Shown: positions 1 to 6,953, counted from the stretch's first letter. The stretch is 7,905 nt of DNA from Paludibacteraceae bacterium (GCA_023227695.1 JALNVE010000147.1:1-7905); one strand, 5' to 3'. The notes: generated by a model from the letters alone, not told the origin. Translations and numbers: made by a program.

Positions 1-354
1 CTCACGAGTCTGAGGCATTGGTCCATCAGTTGCAGCAACTACGATGATTGCACCATCCATCTGAGCAGCACCAGTTACCATGTTCTTTACATAATCGGCG
101 TGTCCTGGACAGTCAACGTGTGCATAGTGACGATTAGCTGTCTGATATTCTACGTGTGAAGTATTGATTGTAATACCACGCTCTTTCTCTTCAGGAGCAT
201 TATCAATTTGATCGAATGAACGTTTTTCTGAAAGACCTTTCTTTGCCAATACAGTTGTGATAGCTGCTGTCAAAGTTGTTTTACCGTGGTCAACGTGACC
301 AATAGTACCGATATTAACGTGCGGTTTGGAACGGTCGAATTGTTCTTTAGCCAT
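1..354 (-). CDS. tuf: Elongation factor Tu, N-terminal part (cut by left window edge)
   Basis: EF-Tu is the GTPase that carries aminoacyl-tRNA to the ribosomal A site. The visible 118 codons start MAKEQFDRSKPHVNIGTIGH, the classic EF-Tu amino terminus. The G1 P-loop GHVDHGKT is at about residues 19-26, the switch I segment RGITINTSH around 58-66 with the conserved Thr, and the G3 motif DCPGH around 81-85. Reading is in frame to base 1, so the rest of the GTPase domain and domains II and III lie outside the window. The start is the ATG at 354-352; no Shine-Dalgarno sequence precedes it, only an AT-rich leader of 63 bases separating it from the tRNA-Thr gene. It is the last visible gene of a tRNA-tuf transcription unit and is probably co-transcribed with the four tRNAs from the promoter at 840-870. 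Confidence 0.98.
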   Translation of the reverse strand, partial: MAKEQFDRSKPHVNIGTIGHVDHGKTTLTAAITTVLAKKGLSEKRSFDQIDNAPEEKERGITINTSHVEYQTANRHYAHVDCPGHADYVKNMVTGAAQMDGAIIVVAATDGPMPQTRE

Positions 355-417
355 AACTAAAAATATTTTTAATAATTAATGTATATTCTTTTATTAAATA
401 TCTATCTCAACTAGCAG

Positions 418-489
<72 letters not shown>

Positions 490-498
490 AACGAAAAG

Positions 499-571
499 AG
501 CGGAAGACGGGATTCAAACCCGCGACCCTCAGCTTGGAAGGCTAATGCTCTATCGACTGAGCTACTTCCGC
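499..571 (-). tRNA. tRNA-Gly (anticodon TCC)
   Basis: A 73-base cloverleaf on the minus strand. The acceptor GCGGAAG pairs perfectly with CTTCCGC, and the discriminator is T. The D stem is GCTC/GAGC. The anticodon stem TTAGC/GCTGA (one T-G wobble) closes loop CTTCCAA, giving anticodon TCC. The T arm is GCGGG-TTTGAAT-CCCGT. CCA is not encoded. It lies 9 bases upstream of tRNA-Thr(GGT) in the same transcript. Confidence 0.96.
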
Positions 572-591
572 ATTAAACCTTTCGGCTTAAG

Positions 592-674
592 TGGGCGAAG
601 ATGGATTCGAACCACCGAAGACATAAGTCAGCAGATTTACAGTCTGCCCCATTTGGCCACTCTGGTATTCGCCC
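592..674 (-). tRNA. tRNA-Tyr (anticodon GTA)
   Basis: An 83-base class II tRNA on the minus strand with a long variable arm. The acceptor GGGCGAA pairs with TTCGCCC, and the discriminator is A. The anticodon stem GCAGA/TCTGC closes loop CTGTAAA, giving anticodon GTA. The long variable arm (about bases 617-632) is typical of bacterial tRNA-Tyr. The T loop TTCGAAT is canonical, and CCA is not encoded. Confidence 0.96.
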
Positions 675-712
675 TTCCTAATAAGTTTAAAGAACTCCTT
701 CTCTTTCTTTCG

Positions 713-786
713 AGCCTCTTGTCGGATTCGAACCAACGACCCCGAGATTACAAATCACGTGCTCTGGCCAACTGAGCTAAAGAGGC
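713..786 (-). tRNA. tRNA-Thr (anticodon TGT)
   Basis: A 74-base cloverleaf on the minus strand, first of the four tRNAs after the promoter. The acceptor GCCTCTT pairs perfectly with AAGAGGC, and the discriminator is T. The D stem is GCTC/GAGC. The anticodon arm is CGTGA-TTTGTAA-TCTCG, giving anticodon TGT. The stem holds a central T29-T41 mismatch. The T arm is GTTGG-TTCGAAT-CCGAC. CCA is not encoded. Confidence 0.95.
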
Positions 787-804
787 GTTTCCTTTTTCAT
801 TTAA

Positions 805-838
805 AAGCCGTTCCAAAAGAGTTCCCTTGAAACGGCTT
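805..838 (-). repeat. Inverted repeat spanning the predicted tRNA/tuf transcription start
   Basis: The arms at 805-814 and 829-838 (AAGCCGTTCC and GAAACGGCTT) form a 10-bp stem with one G-T wobble and a 14-base loop. On the minus strand it lies between the tRNA/tuf -7 box and the first tRNA, with a short TTTT after it. It could be a weak terminator for the upstream rpsU-xerC-hpf transcript. The predicted start point of the tRNA/tuf promoter falls inside its first arm, so RNA made from that promoter would carry only part of the stem. An operator role cannot be excluded. Confidence 0.55.
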
Positions 839-839
839 G

Positions 840-870
840 CAAATGTAGACATTTATTTTTTACCCACAAA
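840..870 (-). promoter_or_regulatory. Promoter of the tRNA-tuf operon (Bacteroidota consensus)
   Basis: The minus strand reads TTTG (870-867), 19 bases, then TACATTTG (847-840). This is an exact match to the Bacteroidota primary sigma consensus TTTG-N19-TAnnTTTG. Transcription should start near 834, about 48 bases before the first tRNA. It sits just beyond the hpf stop codon, so the stable RNA/tuf unit has its own promoter separate from hpf. Confidence 0.85.
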
Positions 871-888
871 CATTTTAGTGGAAAAATT

Positions 889-1185
889 TTACTTTCTTGC
901 TTTTTCTTTTGATTTAACGATCGCACGAATCATCGCTTCCATCGCATTATCAAACGATTCCTCAAATGAATCAGCAACTTTAGTTACTACTAATTCATCA
1001 TTAGGAACAAGAACTTTCAACATCACTTCCTTATTCTCTGCAGACTCTGGTTTAACAACAGTCAATGCAATATCTACTGATGTGATAACATCTGAATATT
1101 GCTCCAACTTAGTTACTCTCTTCTGTATGAATTCCTCTAATTTAGCAGTCGCATCAAAATGAATTGCTCTAACCTTTATATCCAT
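889..1185 (-). CDS. hpf: Ribosome hibernation promoting factor, short HPF/RaiA type
   Basis: HPF binds the decoding region of the small ribosomal subunit and holds ribosomes inactive in slow growth. The 98-residue product starts MDIKVRAIHFDATAKLEEFI, as this family usually does. It then shows the beta-alpha-beta-beta-beta-alpha pattern and ends in a helix with a basic KSKEKARK tail. Its length fits short HPF, without the C-terminal dimerisation domain of long HPF. The frame is open to an ATG at 1200, adding MGGKT. I prefer the ATG at 1185 because GGGAGG lies 7 bases before it and the family homology begins there. It lies 17 bases after xerC, so rpsU, xerC and hpf probably form one unit linking ribosomal protein synthesis with ribosome storage. 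Confidence 0.93.
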   Translation of the reverse strand: MDIKVRAIHFDATAKLEEFIQKRVTKLEQYSDVITSVDIALTVVKPESAENKEVMLKVLVPNDELVVTKVADSFEESFDNAMEAMIRAIVKSKEKARK

Positions 1186-1202
1186 AGTCTTTCCTCCCAT
1201 TT

Positions 1203-2090
1203 TTACGCCCTCGGATGGGCTTGTTTATAAATCTTTTGTAATTGTTCGAATGTTGTATGTGTATAAACTTCAGTGGCTGCCAAACTAGCATGGCCGAGAA
1301 GCTCCTTCACTGCATTCAGTTCTGCTCCGTTATTTAACATAACCGTGGCAAAGGTGTGTCGCAGTACATGCGGACTCCTCTTTGTCATTGAACTGACCAT
1401 CGTTATATATTTATTGACGATTCTGTAGACCAGCATAGGATAAAGGATTTTTCCATCTTCTTTTACAAATAGGCTTCCACAACGATCAGGAACCTCTTCG
1501 TTCCTTAGTTTTTTGTATTCCTTGATAGAAGTACTCAATCTTTCTCCAAAAGGAAGGAGCCTCTGCTTATTCCTTTTTCCCGTTATCAGTACGGTTTTCG
1601 CCGCAAGATCTACGTTCTCATCTTTAATGCCAATTAGCTCGGACAAACGGATACCTAACGAATAGAACATCTCTATTATCAGCTTATCCCTTACGCCCTC
1701 AAAATCTCGACTGAACGGGCTTTCTAAATCAACCAACAGCTTGTCCATTTCATCCTCCCTCAGAAATTTAGGTAACATCTTGCTCTTTTTCGGAGCTACA
1801 ATGCCCTTCATCGGGTTTTGGGTCACATAGCCATGCTGTTTCAAAAATTTGTAAAACGATTTAAGCGCAGAAAGCTTCCTGTTTACGGAACTGGCATTGT
1901 CGCCAGATTCCATCAAAGAAATCACCCACTCTCTTATCGTCAACGAATCTATTTTCGCTGGGTCGAACGTTTTCGAACGACTTTCCACAAAACTCTTAAA
2001 CTGATTTAAATCAGTCTGATAAGATACAAAAGTATGGGAAGAATAAATCTTCTCATACTTTATATATTGCAGAAATTTTGCTACTAACAT
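1203..2090 (-). CDS. xerC: Tyrosine recombinase, XerC type
   Basis: Site-specific recombinase that, with a XerD partner, resolves chromosome dimers at dif near the replication terminus. The 295-residue product has an N-terminal SAM-like core-binding domain (about 1-90) and a C-terminal catalytic domain. Catalytic residues visible: Arg148 in YSLGIRLSEL, Lys172 in TGKRNK, His241 and Arg244 in HVLRHTFAT, His267 in LLGHASL, and nucleophile Tyr276 in TEVYTH. The full set implies an active enzyme of the usual family length. The frame can be extended to a TTG at 2108, but the ATG at 2090 gives the common family start. No integron, phage or transposon genes lie nearby. The position between rpsU and hpf also points to the housekeeping Xer enzyme and not an integrase. 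XerC versus XerD is inferred mainly from this gene order. Confidence 0.92.
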   Translation of the reverse strand: MLVAKFLQYIKYEKIYSSHTFVSYQTDLNQFKSFVESRSKTFDPAKIDSLTIREWVISLMESGDNASSVNRKLSALKSFYKFLKQHGYVTQNPMKGIVAPKKSKMLPKFLREDEMDKLLVDLESPFSRDFEGVRDKLIIEMFYSLGIRLSELIGIKDENVDLAAKTVLITGKRNKQRLLPFGERLSTSIKEYKKLRNEEVPDRCGSLFVKEDGKILYPMLVYRIVNKYITMVSSMTKRSPHVLRHTFATVMLNNGAELNAVKELLGHASLAATEVYTHTTFEQLQKIYKQAHPRA

Positions 2091-2168
2091 AACGAAGCAT
2101 ATTGCCAATAAGTATTTGCAACTAATTTATGCAAAAGATTCGTATTTGCAATGCTTCTACAGAAGTTT

Positions 2169-2363
2169 TTATTGCTCCTCTGTACGTTGTAATTGTTGAA
2201 CGTAGATAGCGTGATTCTTCTGTTTACGTTTCAACACTGATGGTTTGTCGAATTGTTGACGACTTCTCAACTCTTTCACAACACCTGTCTTTTCGAATTT
2301 TCTCTTAAATTTCTTCAAGGCTTTCTCTATGTTTTCGCCTTCTTTAATTGGAACTACGATCAT
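2169..2363 (-). CDS. rpsU: Small ribosomal subunit protein bS21
   Basis: bS21 is a small basic protein near the 3' end of 16S rRNA. The 64-residue product begins MIVVPIKEGENIEKALKKFK and is Lys/Arg rich, matching the family in length and N-terminal motif. In Bacteroidia, structural work has implicated bS21 with bS6 and bS18 in hiding the anti-Shine-Dalgarno sequence of 16S rRNA. A C-terminal tyrosine is involved, and this protein has Tyr54 in HAIYVQQ. No Shine-Dalgarno sequence precedes the ATG; the 5' leader is AT-rich and about 35 bases long. It is the first gene of the rpsU-xerC-hpf unit, and a 78-base gap separates it from xerC. Confidence 0.97.
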   Translation of the reverse strand: MIVVPIKEGENIEKALKKFKRKFEKTGVVKELRSRQQFDKPSVLKRKQKNHAIYVQQLQRTEEQ

Positions 2364-2402
2364 AATTTATTATGTTTATAAAATTATACTACTTTTGCGG
2401 TG

Positions 2403-2433
2403 CAAAAATAGACATTCTTTTTCTATTGCCAAT
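2403..2433 (-). promoter_or_regulatory. Probable promoter of rpsU-xerC-hpf
   Basis: The minus strand reads ATTG (2433-2430), exactly 19 bases, then TATTTTTG (2410-2403). The -7 box matches TAnnTTTG fully, and the -33 box has one mismatch to TTTG. Transcription should start near 2398, giving a leader of about 35 bases before rpsU. Confidence 0.7.
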
Positions 2434-2514
2434 TATTTTCAAAAAGTTTTTCTCAAAAATCATTTTTTAGATTCTTTTATATCTCTTTAAAGTCCATATT
2501 AACCTAGTCGAATC

Positions 2515-2522
2515 TATCTTTG
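2515..2522 (+). promoter_or_regulatory. Possible -7 box for the aminopeptidase P gene
   Basis: TATCTTTG fits the TAnnTTTG -7 consensus and would start RNA about 20 bases before the gene at 2549. No TTTG is found 19 bases upstream, so the call rests on the -7 box alone. A second -7 match (TACTTTTG, 2390-2397) further upstream is an alternative. Confidence 0.4.
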
Positions 2523-2548
2523 TAAACTACGTTAACAAAGTCAAAGTT

Positions 2549-4351
2549 ATGTCTGACATTATAATAGATAGAATCAAAGAATTACGTTTTTTGATGGACA
2601 AGCATCAATTGTCCGCCTATATCATACCTTCTTCCGACCCTCATTTAAGTGAATATGTGGCCGATCATTGGAAACTCAGAGAATGGATTTCAGATTTCAC
2701 AGGTTCTGCCGGAACCGTCGTCGTTCTTGGCAACAAGGCTGGTTTATGGACGGATTCACGCTACTATCTGCAAGCTGCCGAACAATTGAAAGGCACTGGC
2801 ATCGAACTTTTCAAAGATAGTTTAACAGAAACGCCTTCTTTTATTGATTGGATTTGTTCTGAAGTGACATCTGGTTCAACCGTAGGAATAGACGGAGAGA
2901 TGTTTTCCATTTCTCACGTGGAAGCTATGAGGGAAAAACTGGAAGCGGCAAACTTAACTTTAAAGACTGACGTCTCACTAATTAACGATGAATGGGCTGA
3001 ATTGCCTCCCCTGCCAAAGACAGAGACATTTCTTCTGGAAAACAAATATACAGGAAAAGGCATCCAAGATAAGCTGAAAGAGATCCGATTAGAGATTTCA
3101 AAAAAGAGATGCCACCTTCTCCTACTCTCCGCGTTAGACGAAATATCATGGACATTCAACCTTAGAAGTTCGGATATCGAATACAATCCCGTCATCATTG
3201 CTTTTGCATTGATCTCTCAAGATTCTGCCTACCTCTTTACTAATAAAGAGAAACTGACAGACAAGGCTTTTTCTGAACTTTCACAATGCAACGTTACGAT
3301 AATAGAATACCATAATATATATCATAATATATATAAGGTATTATCTGAGATTCCTGCTCGGATGAAAATCCTTATAGACAAAGATAAAACCAACTACTCG
3401 CTTTACAACAGTATTCAACACAAAGAGTCCGTTGTTTTCTGTCCTTCACCTGTTATCCTGATGAAGGCAGTTAAAAACGAGACTGAACTGAATGGCGTTC
3501 ATAACGCGATGATAAAAGACGGCATAGCTCTTACTGAAGCTTTCTGCGAATTAGAGAAAGAGGTAAAGAAAGGTAACTTTATATCCGAAATGGAATTCGC
3601 AGAAAGACTGAAAGCTCGCAGAGCTGCTCAACCCGACTTTTTCTGCGAAAGTTTTGGAACCATTGCCGGATATGGTCCTCACGGAGCCATTGTGCATTAC
3701 TCGGCCACGAAAGGAAGCAACGTTAAAATCAAAGATGACAATCTGCTTTTGGTCGACTCCGGCGCCAACTATTTTGACGGAACAACAGACATAACCCGTA
3801 CTTTTTCATTCGGAACGCCAACTGAAAAACAAAAACACGATTACACCAATGTATTAAAAGGTCACATTGCTTTGGCCTCGATTCATTTTCCGAAAGGAAC
3901 AAGAGGTTCTCAATTGGATGTATTGGCTCATCAATACCTTTGGAACGAAGGTCTCACCTACGGACATGGGGCAGGTCATGGCATAGGTCATTTTCTTTGC
4001 GTGCACGAAGGTCCTCAAAACATTCGGGCCAACGACAATGGCGTGAAGCTACAAGAAGGCATGCTTCTGTCGAACGAACCAGGACTCTATCGTACGAATG
4101 AATACGGAATAAGAATAGAAAATATGATTCTCGTACAAAAGAGCTTCAAGTCTGACGATTTCGGAGAGTTTCTCTGTTTTGAAACACTGACGCTCTTCCC
4201 ATACGACAGAACACTCATCGACAAAAAGCTTTTGACGAACAAAGAAATCGAATGGATAAACAATTATCACCAAACGGTATTCTCTAAATTAGGGCCTCTT
4301 CTTTCTACTAAATATAGAGATTGGCTGAAAACAAAAACACAGACGATATAA
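2549..4351 (+). CDS. Xaa-Pro aminopeptidase (aminopeptidase P, M24B family)
   Basis: Dinuclear metallopeptidase that removes the N-terminal residue from peptides with proline in second position. It is probably cytoplasmic, since no signal peptide is seen. The 600-residue protein has the three-part layout of the long eukaryotic-like form: creatinase-type N domain (about 1-150), a second such domain (about 170-310), and the M24 pita-bread catalytic domain (about 315-535) with a short C-terminal extension. Metal ligands visible: Asp403 (LLVDSGANY), Asp414 (TTDITRTF), His477 (GAGHGIGH), Glu510 (LSNEPGLY) and Glu524 (IRIENM). The conserved HEGP follows at 486-489. All five ligands are present, so it should be active. 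Residues 255-262 are a tandem HNIY-HNIY repeat encoded by a perfect 12-bp duplication. No Shine-Dalgarno sequence precedes the ATG. The gene diverges from rpsU. Confidence 0.95.
   Translation: MSDIIIDRIKELRFLMDKHQLSAYIIPSSDPHLSEYVADHWKLREWISDFTGSAGTVVVLGNKAGLWTDSRYYLQAAEQLKGTGIELFKDSLTETPSFIDWICSEVTSGSTVGIDGEMFSISHVEAMREKLEAANLTLKTDVSLINDEWAELPPLPKTETFLLENKYTGKGIQDKLKEIRLEISKKRCHLLLLSALDEISWTFNLRSSDIEYNPVIIAFALISQDSAYLFTNKEKLTDKAFSELSQCNVTIIEYHNIYHNIYKVLSEIPARMKILIDKDKTNYSLYNSIQHKESVVFCPSPVILMKAVKNETELNGVHNAMIKDGIALTEAFCELEKEVKKGNFISEMEFAERLKARRAAQPDFFCESFGTIAGYGPHGAIVHYSATKGSNVKIKDDNLLLVDSGANYFDGTTDITRTFSFGTPTEKQKHDYTNVLKGHIALASIHFPKGTRGSQLDVLAHQYLWNEGLTYGHGAGHGIGHFLCVHEGPQNIRANDNGVKLQEGMLLSNEPGLYRTNEYGIRIENMILVQKSFKSDDFGEFLCFETLTLFPYDRTLIDKKLLTNKEIEWINNYHQTVFSKLGPLLSTKYRDWLKTKTQTI
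3311..3334 (+). repeat. Perfect 12-bp in-frame tandem duplication inside the aminopeptidase P gene
   Basis: CATAATATATAT occurs twice back to back and exactly on codon boundaries, encoding HNIY twice (residues 255-262). It lies in the second, non-catalytic creatinase-like domain. Confidence 0.9.
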
Positions 4352-4473
4352 AAAAAGCAAGTCCATTTCTATAATCGAACGTTTTTGACTAATTTAGCAC
4401 GAAATTCAGAATAAGACAATATACAGACTAACTGATCAATTGGATTTGAAGAAATAAGAAAAATGTTATATAT

Positions 4474-5940
4474 ATGAAAAGATTAATTTTAAGCATTGTC
4501 GCAACATTATTGATCACATCTGCATTTGCTGCAAAAGACAAAAAAGCAAACGGTGAATCAAAAACATACAAAATTCAAGTAACGATCCCAGAGATGAAAA
4601 ACGACTCTGTGTATCTCGGTTTCTACTTAAATGGGAAAACTTATTCAAAAGACACAGCAGTATTAAACAACAAAGGTGTTGGATTTTTTACAAACATCGG
4701 CAAAGGAGAGAAAAAAGAAGCTCTGAAAGAGGGTGTGTACATGATCTATTTCAACTCAGATCAATATTACGACCTTCTTATTGGTAAAGACCAAGATTTT
4801 AACGTAACCATCTTAAACACGAACATTGAAAAAGACAAGAACAAAAAAGTTGAGCCAAAAGTTGAGATTGAAGGTGCCATCGAAAGCGAAAGGTTTCAAA
4901 GTCTGATCAACTTTATGGTCGATCAAAGAAAGAAGCAGAAAGAACTTTCAGAAGAATATAAGAACAAAAAGATTGACTCTTTAACTTACGCGAACAAAAC
5001 AGAAGTTTTGACAAAAGAGGTAACTGCTTACCAAGAGAAAGACACCATAGATTACGCAGGTACTTTCTACGGAGCTTTCTTAAAAGGAACGATTCCTGTT
5101 GAGACTCCAGACATGAAAGAACTTCCAGATTCTGTTCGAGGAATGGCTCGTTATCAATACGCAAGAAAACACCACTTCGACAATATCGCATTGAACAACC
5201 CTTGGTACTTACGTACACCTTACTTTTCTAGCAAGGTTGACAATTACATCAGCAGATACATTATTCAACACCCAGATAGTATTATCAGCGCCGCTTTCGA
5301 CTTGATTGAAAAAAGTAAAGGTAACGAAGAGACTTTTCAAACCATGACAAGTAAGATGATCAATTATGGTCTTCAAAGCAAAATCATGGGTATGGATGCG
5401 GTTTGGTTGGCTATTGCTGATAAGTATTATTTCTCGGGTCAGGCAACTTGGGCAGACACATCTTGGGTAAACGATTTGAAAAAGGAGGCAGACAAGATAA
5501 GATACAACCTAATCGGGATGCAGGCTAATAACTTGGTTGCAAGAGATTCTAACAACAACGTTGTTCAGTTAAGAGATATGACAAAAGATTTCGTTCTAGT
5601 CTATTTCTACGAGCCTTCTTGTGGTCACTGCAAGAAAACCACACCTGTTCTTCACGATTCTGTTTACACAAAATACAAAGATTTGGGCTTTGAAGTATTC
5701 GCATTCTACACTCAAACAGACAGAAAAGAGTGGATTGAATTCTTAGATAAAAACAATCTTAAGGATTGGGTTAACGTTTGGGATCCTGATCGCGAATCTT
5801 GGTTCTGGAAATACTACGATGCTTCATCTACTCCAGGTGTCTATTTATTGAACAAAGAAAGAAAGTTCATCGCCAAGAAAATTGACATGAAAACGCTTGA
5901 TATGATATTGAACGAGGAACTCATCAAACGTAAAAAATAA
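4474..5940 (+). CDS. Exported thioredoxin-like protein (TlpA/DUF5106-like), CGHC motif
   Basis: A 488-residue protein, probably periplasmic. Residues 1-20 form a signal peptide (KR, then a hydrophobic core, then AFAA). No Cys follows the cleavage region, so it is not a lipoprotein. Residues about 30-135 look like the beta-rich DUF4369-type domain common before thioredoxin domains in Bacteroidota. A charged helical middle follows (140-350), then a thioredoxin fold (about 360-480). The active-site CGHC is at 383-386 in YEPSCGHCKK, and the cis-Pro is at 454 in STPGVYLL. Such proteins exchange thiols and disulfides in the cell envelope, but the client here is unknown. The start is the ATG at 4474; no clear promoter or Shine-Dalgarno sequence is seen in the 122-base gap before it. 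The next gene begins 2 bases after its stop, so the two are co-transcribed. The domain naming of the N and middle parts is from memory of the family pattern and less sure than the thioredoxin call. Confidence 0.88.
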   Translation: MKRLILSIVATLLITSAFAAKDKKANGESKTYKIQVTIPEMKNDSVYLGFYLNGKTYSKDTAVLNNKGVGFFTNIGKGEKKEALKEGVYMIYFNSDQYYDLLIGKDQDFNVTILNTNIEKDKNKKVEPKVEIEGAIESERFQSLINFMVDQRKKQKELSEEYKNKKIDSLTYANKTEVLTKEVTAYQEKDTIDYAGTFYGAFLKGTIPVETPDMKELPDSVRGMARYQYARKHHFDNIALNNPWYLRTPYFSSKVDNYISRYIIQHPDSIISAAFDLIEKSKGNEETFQTMTSKMINYGLQSKIMGMDAVWLAIADKYYFSGQATWADTSWVNDLKKEADKIRYNLIGMQANNLVARDSNNNVVQLRDMTKDFVLVYFYEPSCGHCKKTTPVLHDSVYTKYKDLGFEVFAFYTQTDRKEWIEFLDKNNLKDWVNVWDPDRESWFWKYYDASSTPGVYLLNKERKFIAKKIDMKTLDMILNEELIKRKK

Positions 5941-5942
5941 TC

Positions 5943-6464
5943 ATGGCTCTAATAAAATCGGTAAGAGGATTCACTCCTAAGATAGGAGAAAACGTATTTC
6001 TGGCAGACAATGCCACAATTATAGGCGATGTTGAGATAGGCAAAGATTGCAGCATTTGGTTCAACACGGTTTTGAGAGGTGATGTCAACTCCATTAAAAT
6101 AGGAAACAAGGTCAACATTCAAGACGGCACCGTGCTACATACTCTTTACCAGAAATCGACCATCGAAATAGGCGACAACGTATCCATAGGACACAACGCA
6201 ACTATCCACGGAGCAAAAATATGCAGCAATGTACTTATCGGTATGGGTTCAACCATTCTTGACGGAGCCGTAATCGGAGAAAACTCCATCATAGCTGCCA
6301 ATGCCCTTGTTACAAGCAATACGATTGTAGAGCCAGGTAGCATGTACGGCGGCATCCCCGCAAAGAAAATAAAGGATGTTTCTCCAGAACAGACAAATGA
6401 GATGATCAATAAGATTTCCAATAACTACTTGATGTACGCAAGTTGGTATAAAGAAGAGAAATAA
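5943..6464 (+). CDS. Gamma-class carbonic anhydrase-like hexapeptide-repeat protein
   Basis: A 173-residue left-handed beta-helix protein of the gamma carbonic anhydrase/YrdA family. It would form trimers with a metal ion at each subunit interface and may hydrate CO2. Hexapeptide repeats run from about residue 15 to 130 (for example NATIIGDVEIG and NSIIAANALV). The three metal histidines of the family are present: His66, His84 and His89, with the last two 5 apart as usual. The conserved Arg45-Gly-Asp47 and Gln60 are also present. The acidic loop with the proton-shuttle Glu of archaeal Cam is missing, as in the CamH/YrdA group, so activity is not certain. The C-terminal helix covers 148-170. 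It follows the thioredoxin-like gene by 2 bases and ends before a strong terminator. Confidence 0.92.
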   Translation: MALIKSVRGFTPKIGENVFLADNATIIGDVEIGKDCSIWFNTVLRGDVNSIKIGNKVNIQDGTVLHTLYQKSTIEIGDNVSIGHNATIHGAKICSNVLIGMGSTILDGAVIGENSIIAANALVTSNTIVEPGSMYGGIPAKKIKDVSPEQTNEMINKISNNYLMYASWYKEEK

Positions 6465-6481
6465 TGTAGTCCACATACCAC

Positions 6482-6521
6482 ATCCCAAACGCTCACCACT
6501 GAACGTTTGGGATTCTTATTT
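6482..6521 (+). terminator. Intrinsic terminator after the carbonic anhydrase-like gene
   Basis: A perfect 10-bp stem, ATCCCAAACG (6482-6491) with CGTTTGGGAT (6504-6513), closes a 12-base loop and is followed by the T-rich TCTTATTT. It begins 17 bases after the stop codon, closing the transcript of the thioredoxin-like and carbonic anhydrase-like genes. Confidence 0.85.
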
Positions 6522-6546
6522 GAAAAAGCACAGAAATACAACAATC

Positions 6547-6948
6547 ATGAAAATTTTAAGCAACAAGAGATTTATCTACTTCACTCTTTTCATCGCCCTT
6601 TTTTTGGTTGAGACATTGATCGCGATATTCCTCAACGACAAATTCATCAGGCCCTACGGAGGAGACATCATCGTAGAATGGTTAGTCTACTGTTTCGTTC
6701 GGATTTTCATCCCAGAAAAGTACAAACTACTCCCCCTTTATGTCTTCATTTTCTCCGTTTTGATTGAAATTTCTCAATACTTTAAATTGGTAGAAGTGCT
6801 TGGATTACAAGGCAATCCGATATTAAGGACAATGATAGGAAATACCTTCAATTGGAACGACATCTGGTGCTATGCAGTAGGCTGCATCCTGATTGCTATC
6901 GGAAGCTATATTTACAAAAACAACAATTTTGTCAAAAAAAAGTATTAA
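6547..6948 (+). CDS. Small integral membrane protein, DUF2809 family
   Basis: A 133-residue membrane protein of unknown function. Hydrophobic segments lie at about 9-29, 41-55, 61-79 and 106-123, so probably four passes. The pattern fits DUF2809: an RPYGGDIIVEWLVY segment in the first loop and second helix, VLIEISQYF in the third, and FNWNDIWCYAVGC before the last. RefSeq sometimes labels this family 'ribosomal maturation YjgA family', which I would not take as a function. The frame is open to a TTG at 6520, but that lies in the tail of the upstream terminator, so I prefer the ATG at 6547. No good promoter is seen for it. The pheA leader promoter begins 6 bases after its stop. Confidence 0.8.
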   Translation: MKILSNKRFIYFTLFIALFLVETLIAIFLNDKFIRPYGGDIIVEWLVYCFVRIFIPEKYKLLPLYVFIFSVLIEISQYFKLVEVLGLQGNPILRTMIGNTFNWNDIWCYAVGCILIAIGSYIYKNNNFVKKKY

Positions 6949-6953
6949 AACAT

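Noticed and set aside
545..775. Plus-strand frame of 76 codons
   Set aside because: It runs antisense through the Gly, Tyr and Thr tRNA genes; its residues are translated tRNA sequence.
827..1162. Plus-strand frame of 111 codons
   Set aside because: Antisense to hpf, which matches a known family over its whole length.
1203..2090. Recombinase as sign of a mobile element or integron
   Set aside because: It sits in the housekeeping order rpsU-xerC-hpf, with no cargo genes, attachment repeats or integrase-type extensions.
4352..4473. Promoter or terminator in the gap before the thioredoxin-like gene
   Set aside because: TGGATTTG at 4441-4448 resembles a -7 box but has one mismatch and no TTTG at the right distance, and no hairpin with a T run is seen.
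4913..5218. Minus-strand frame of 101 codons with many Cys and Leu
   Set aside because: Antisense to the thioredoxin-like gene, with no family resemblance.
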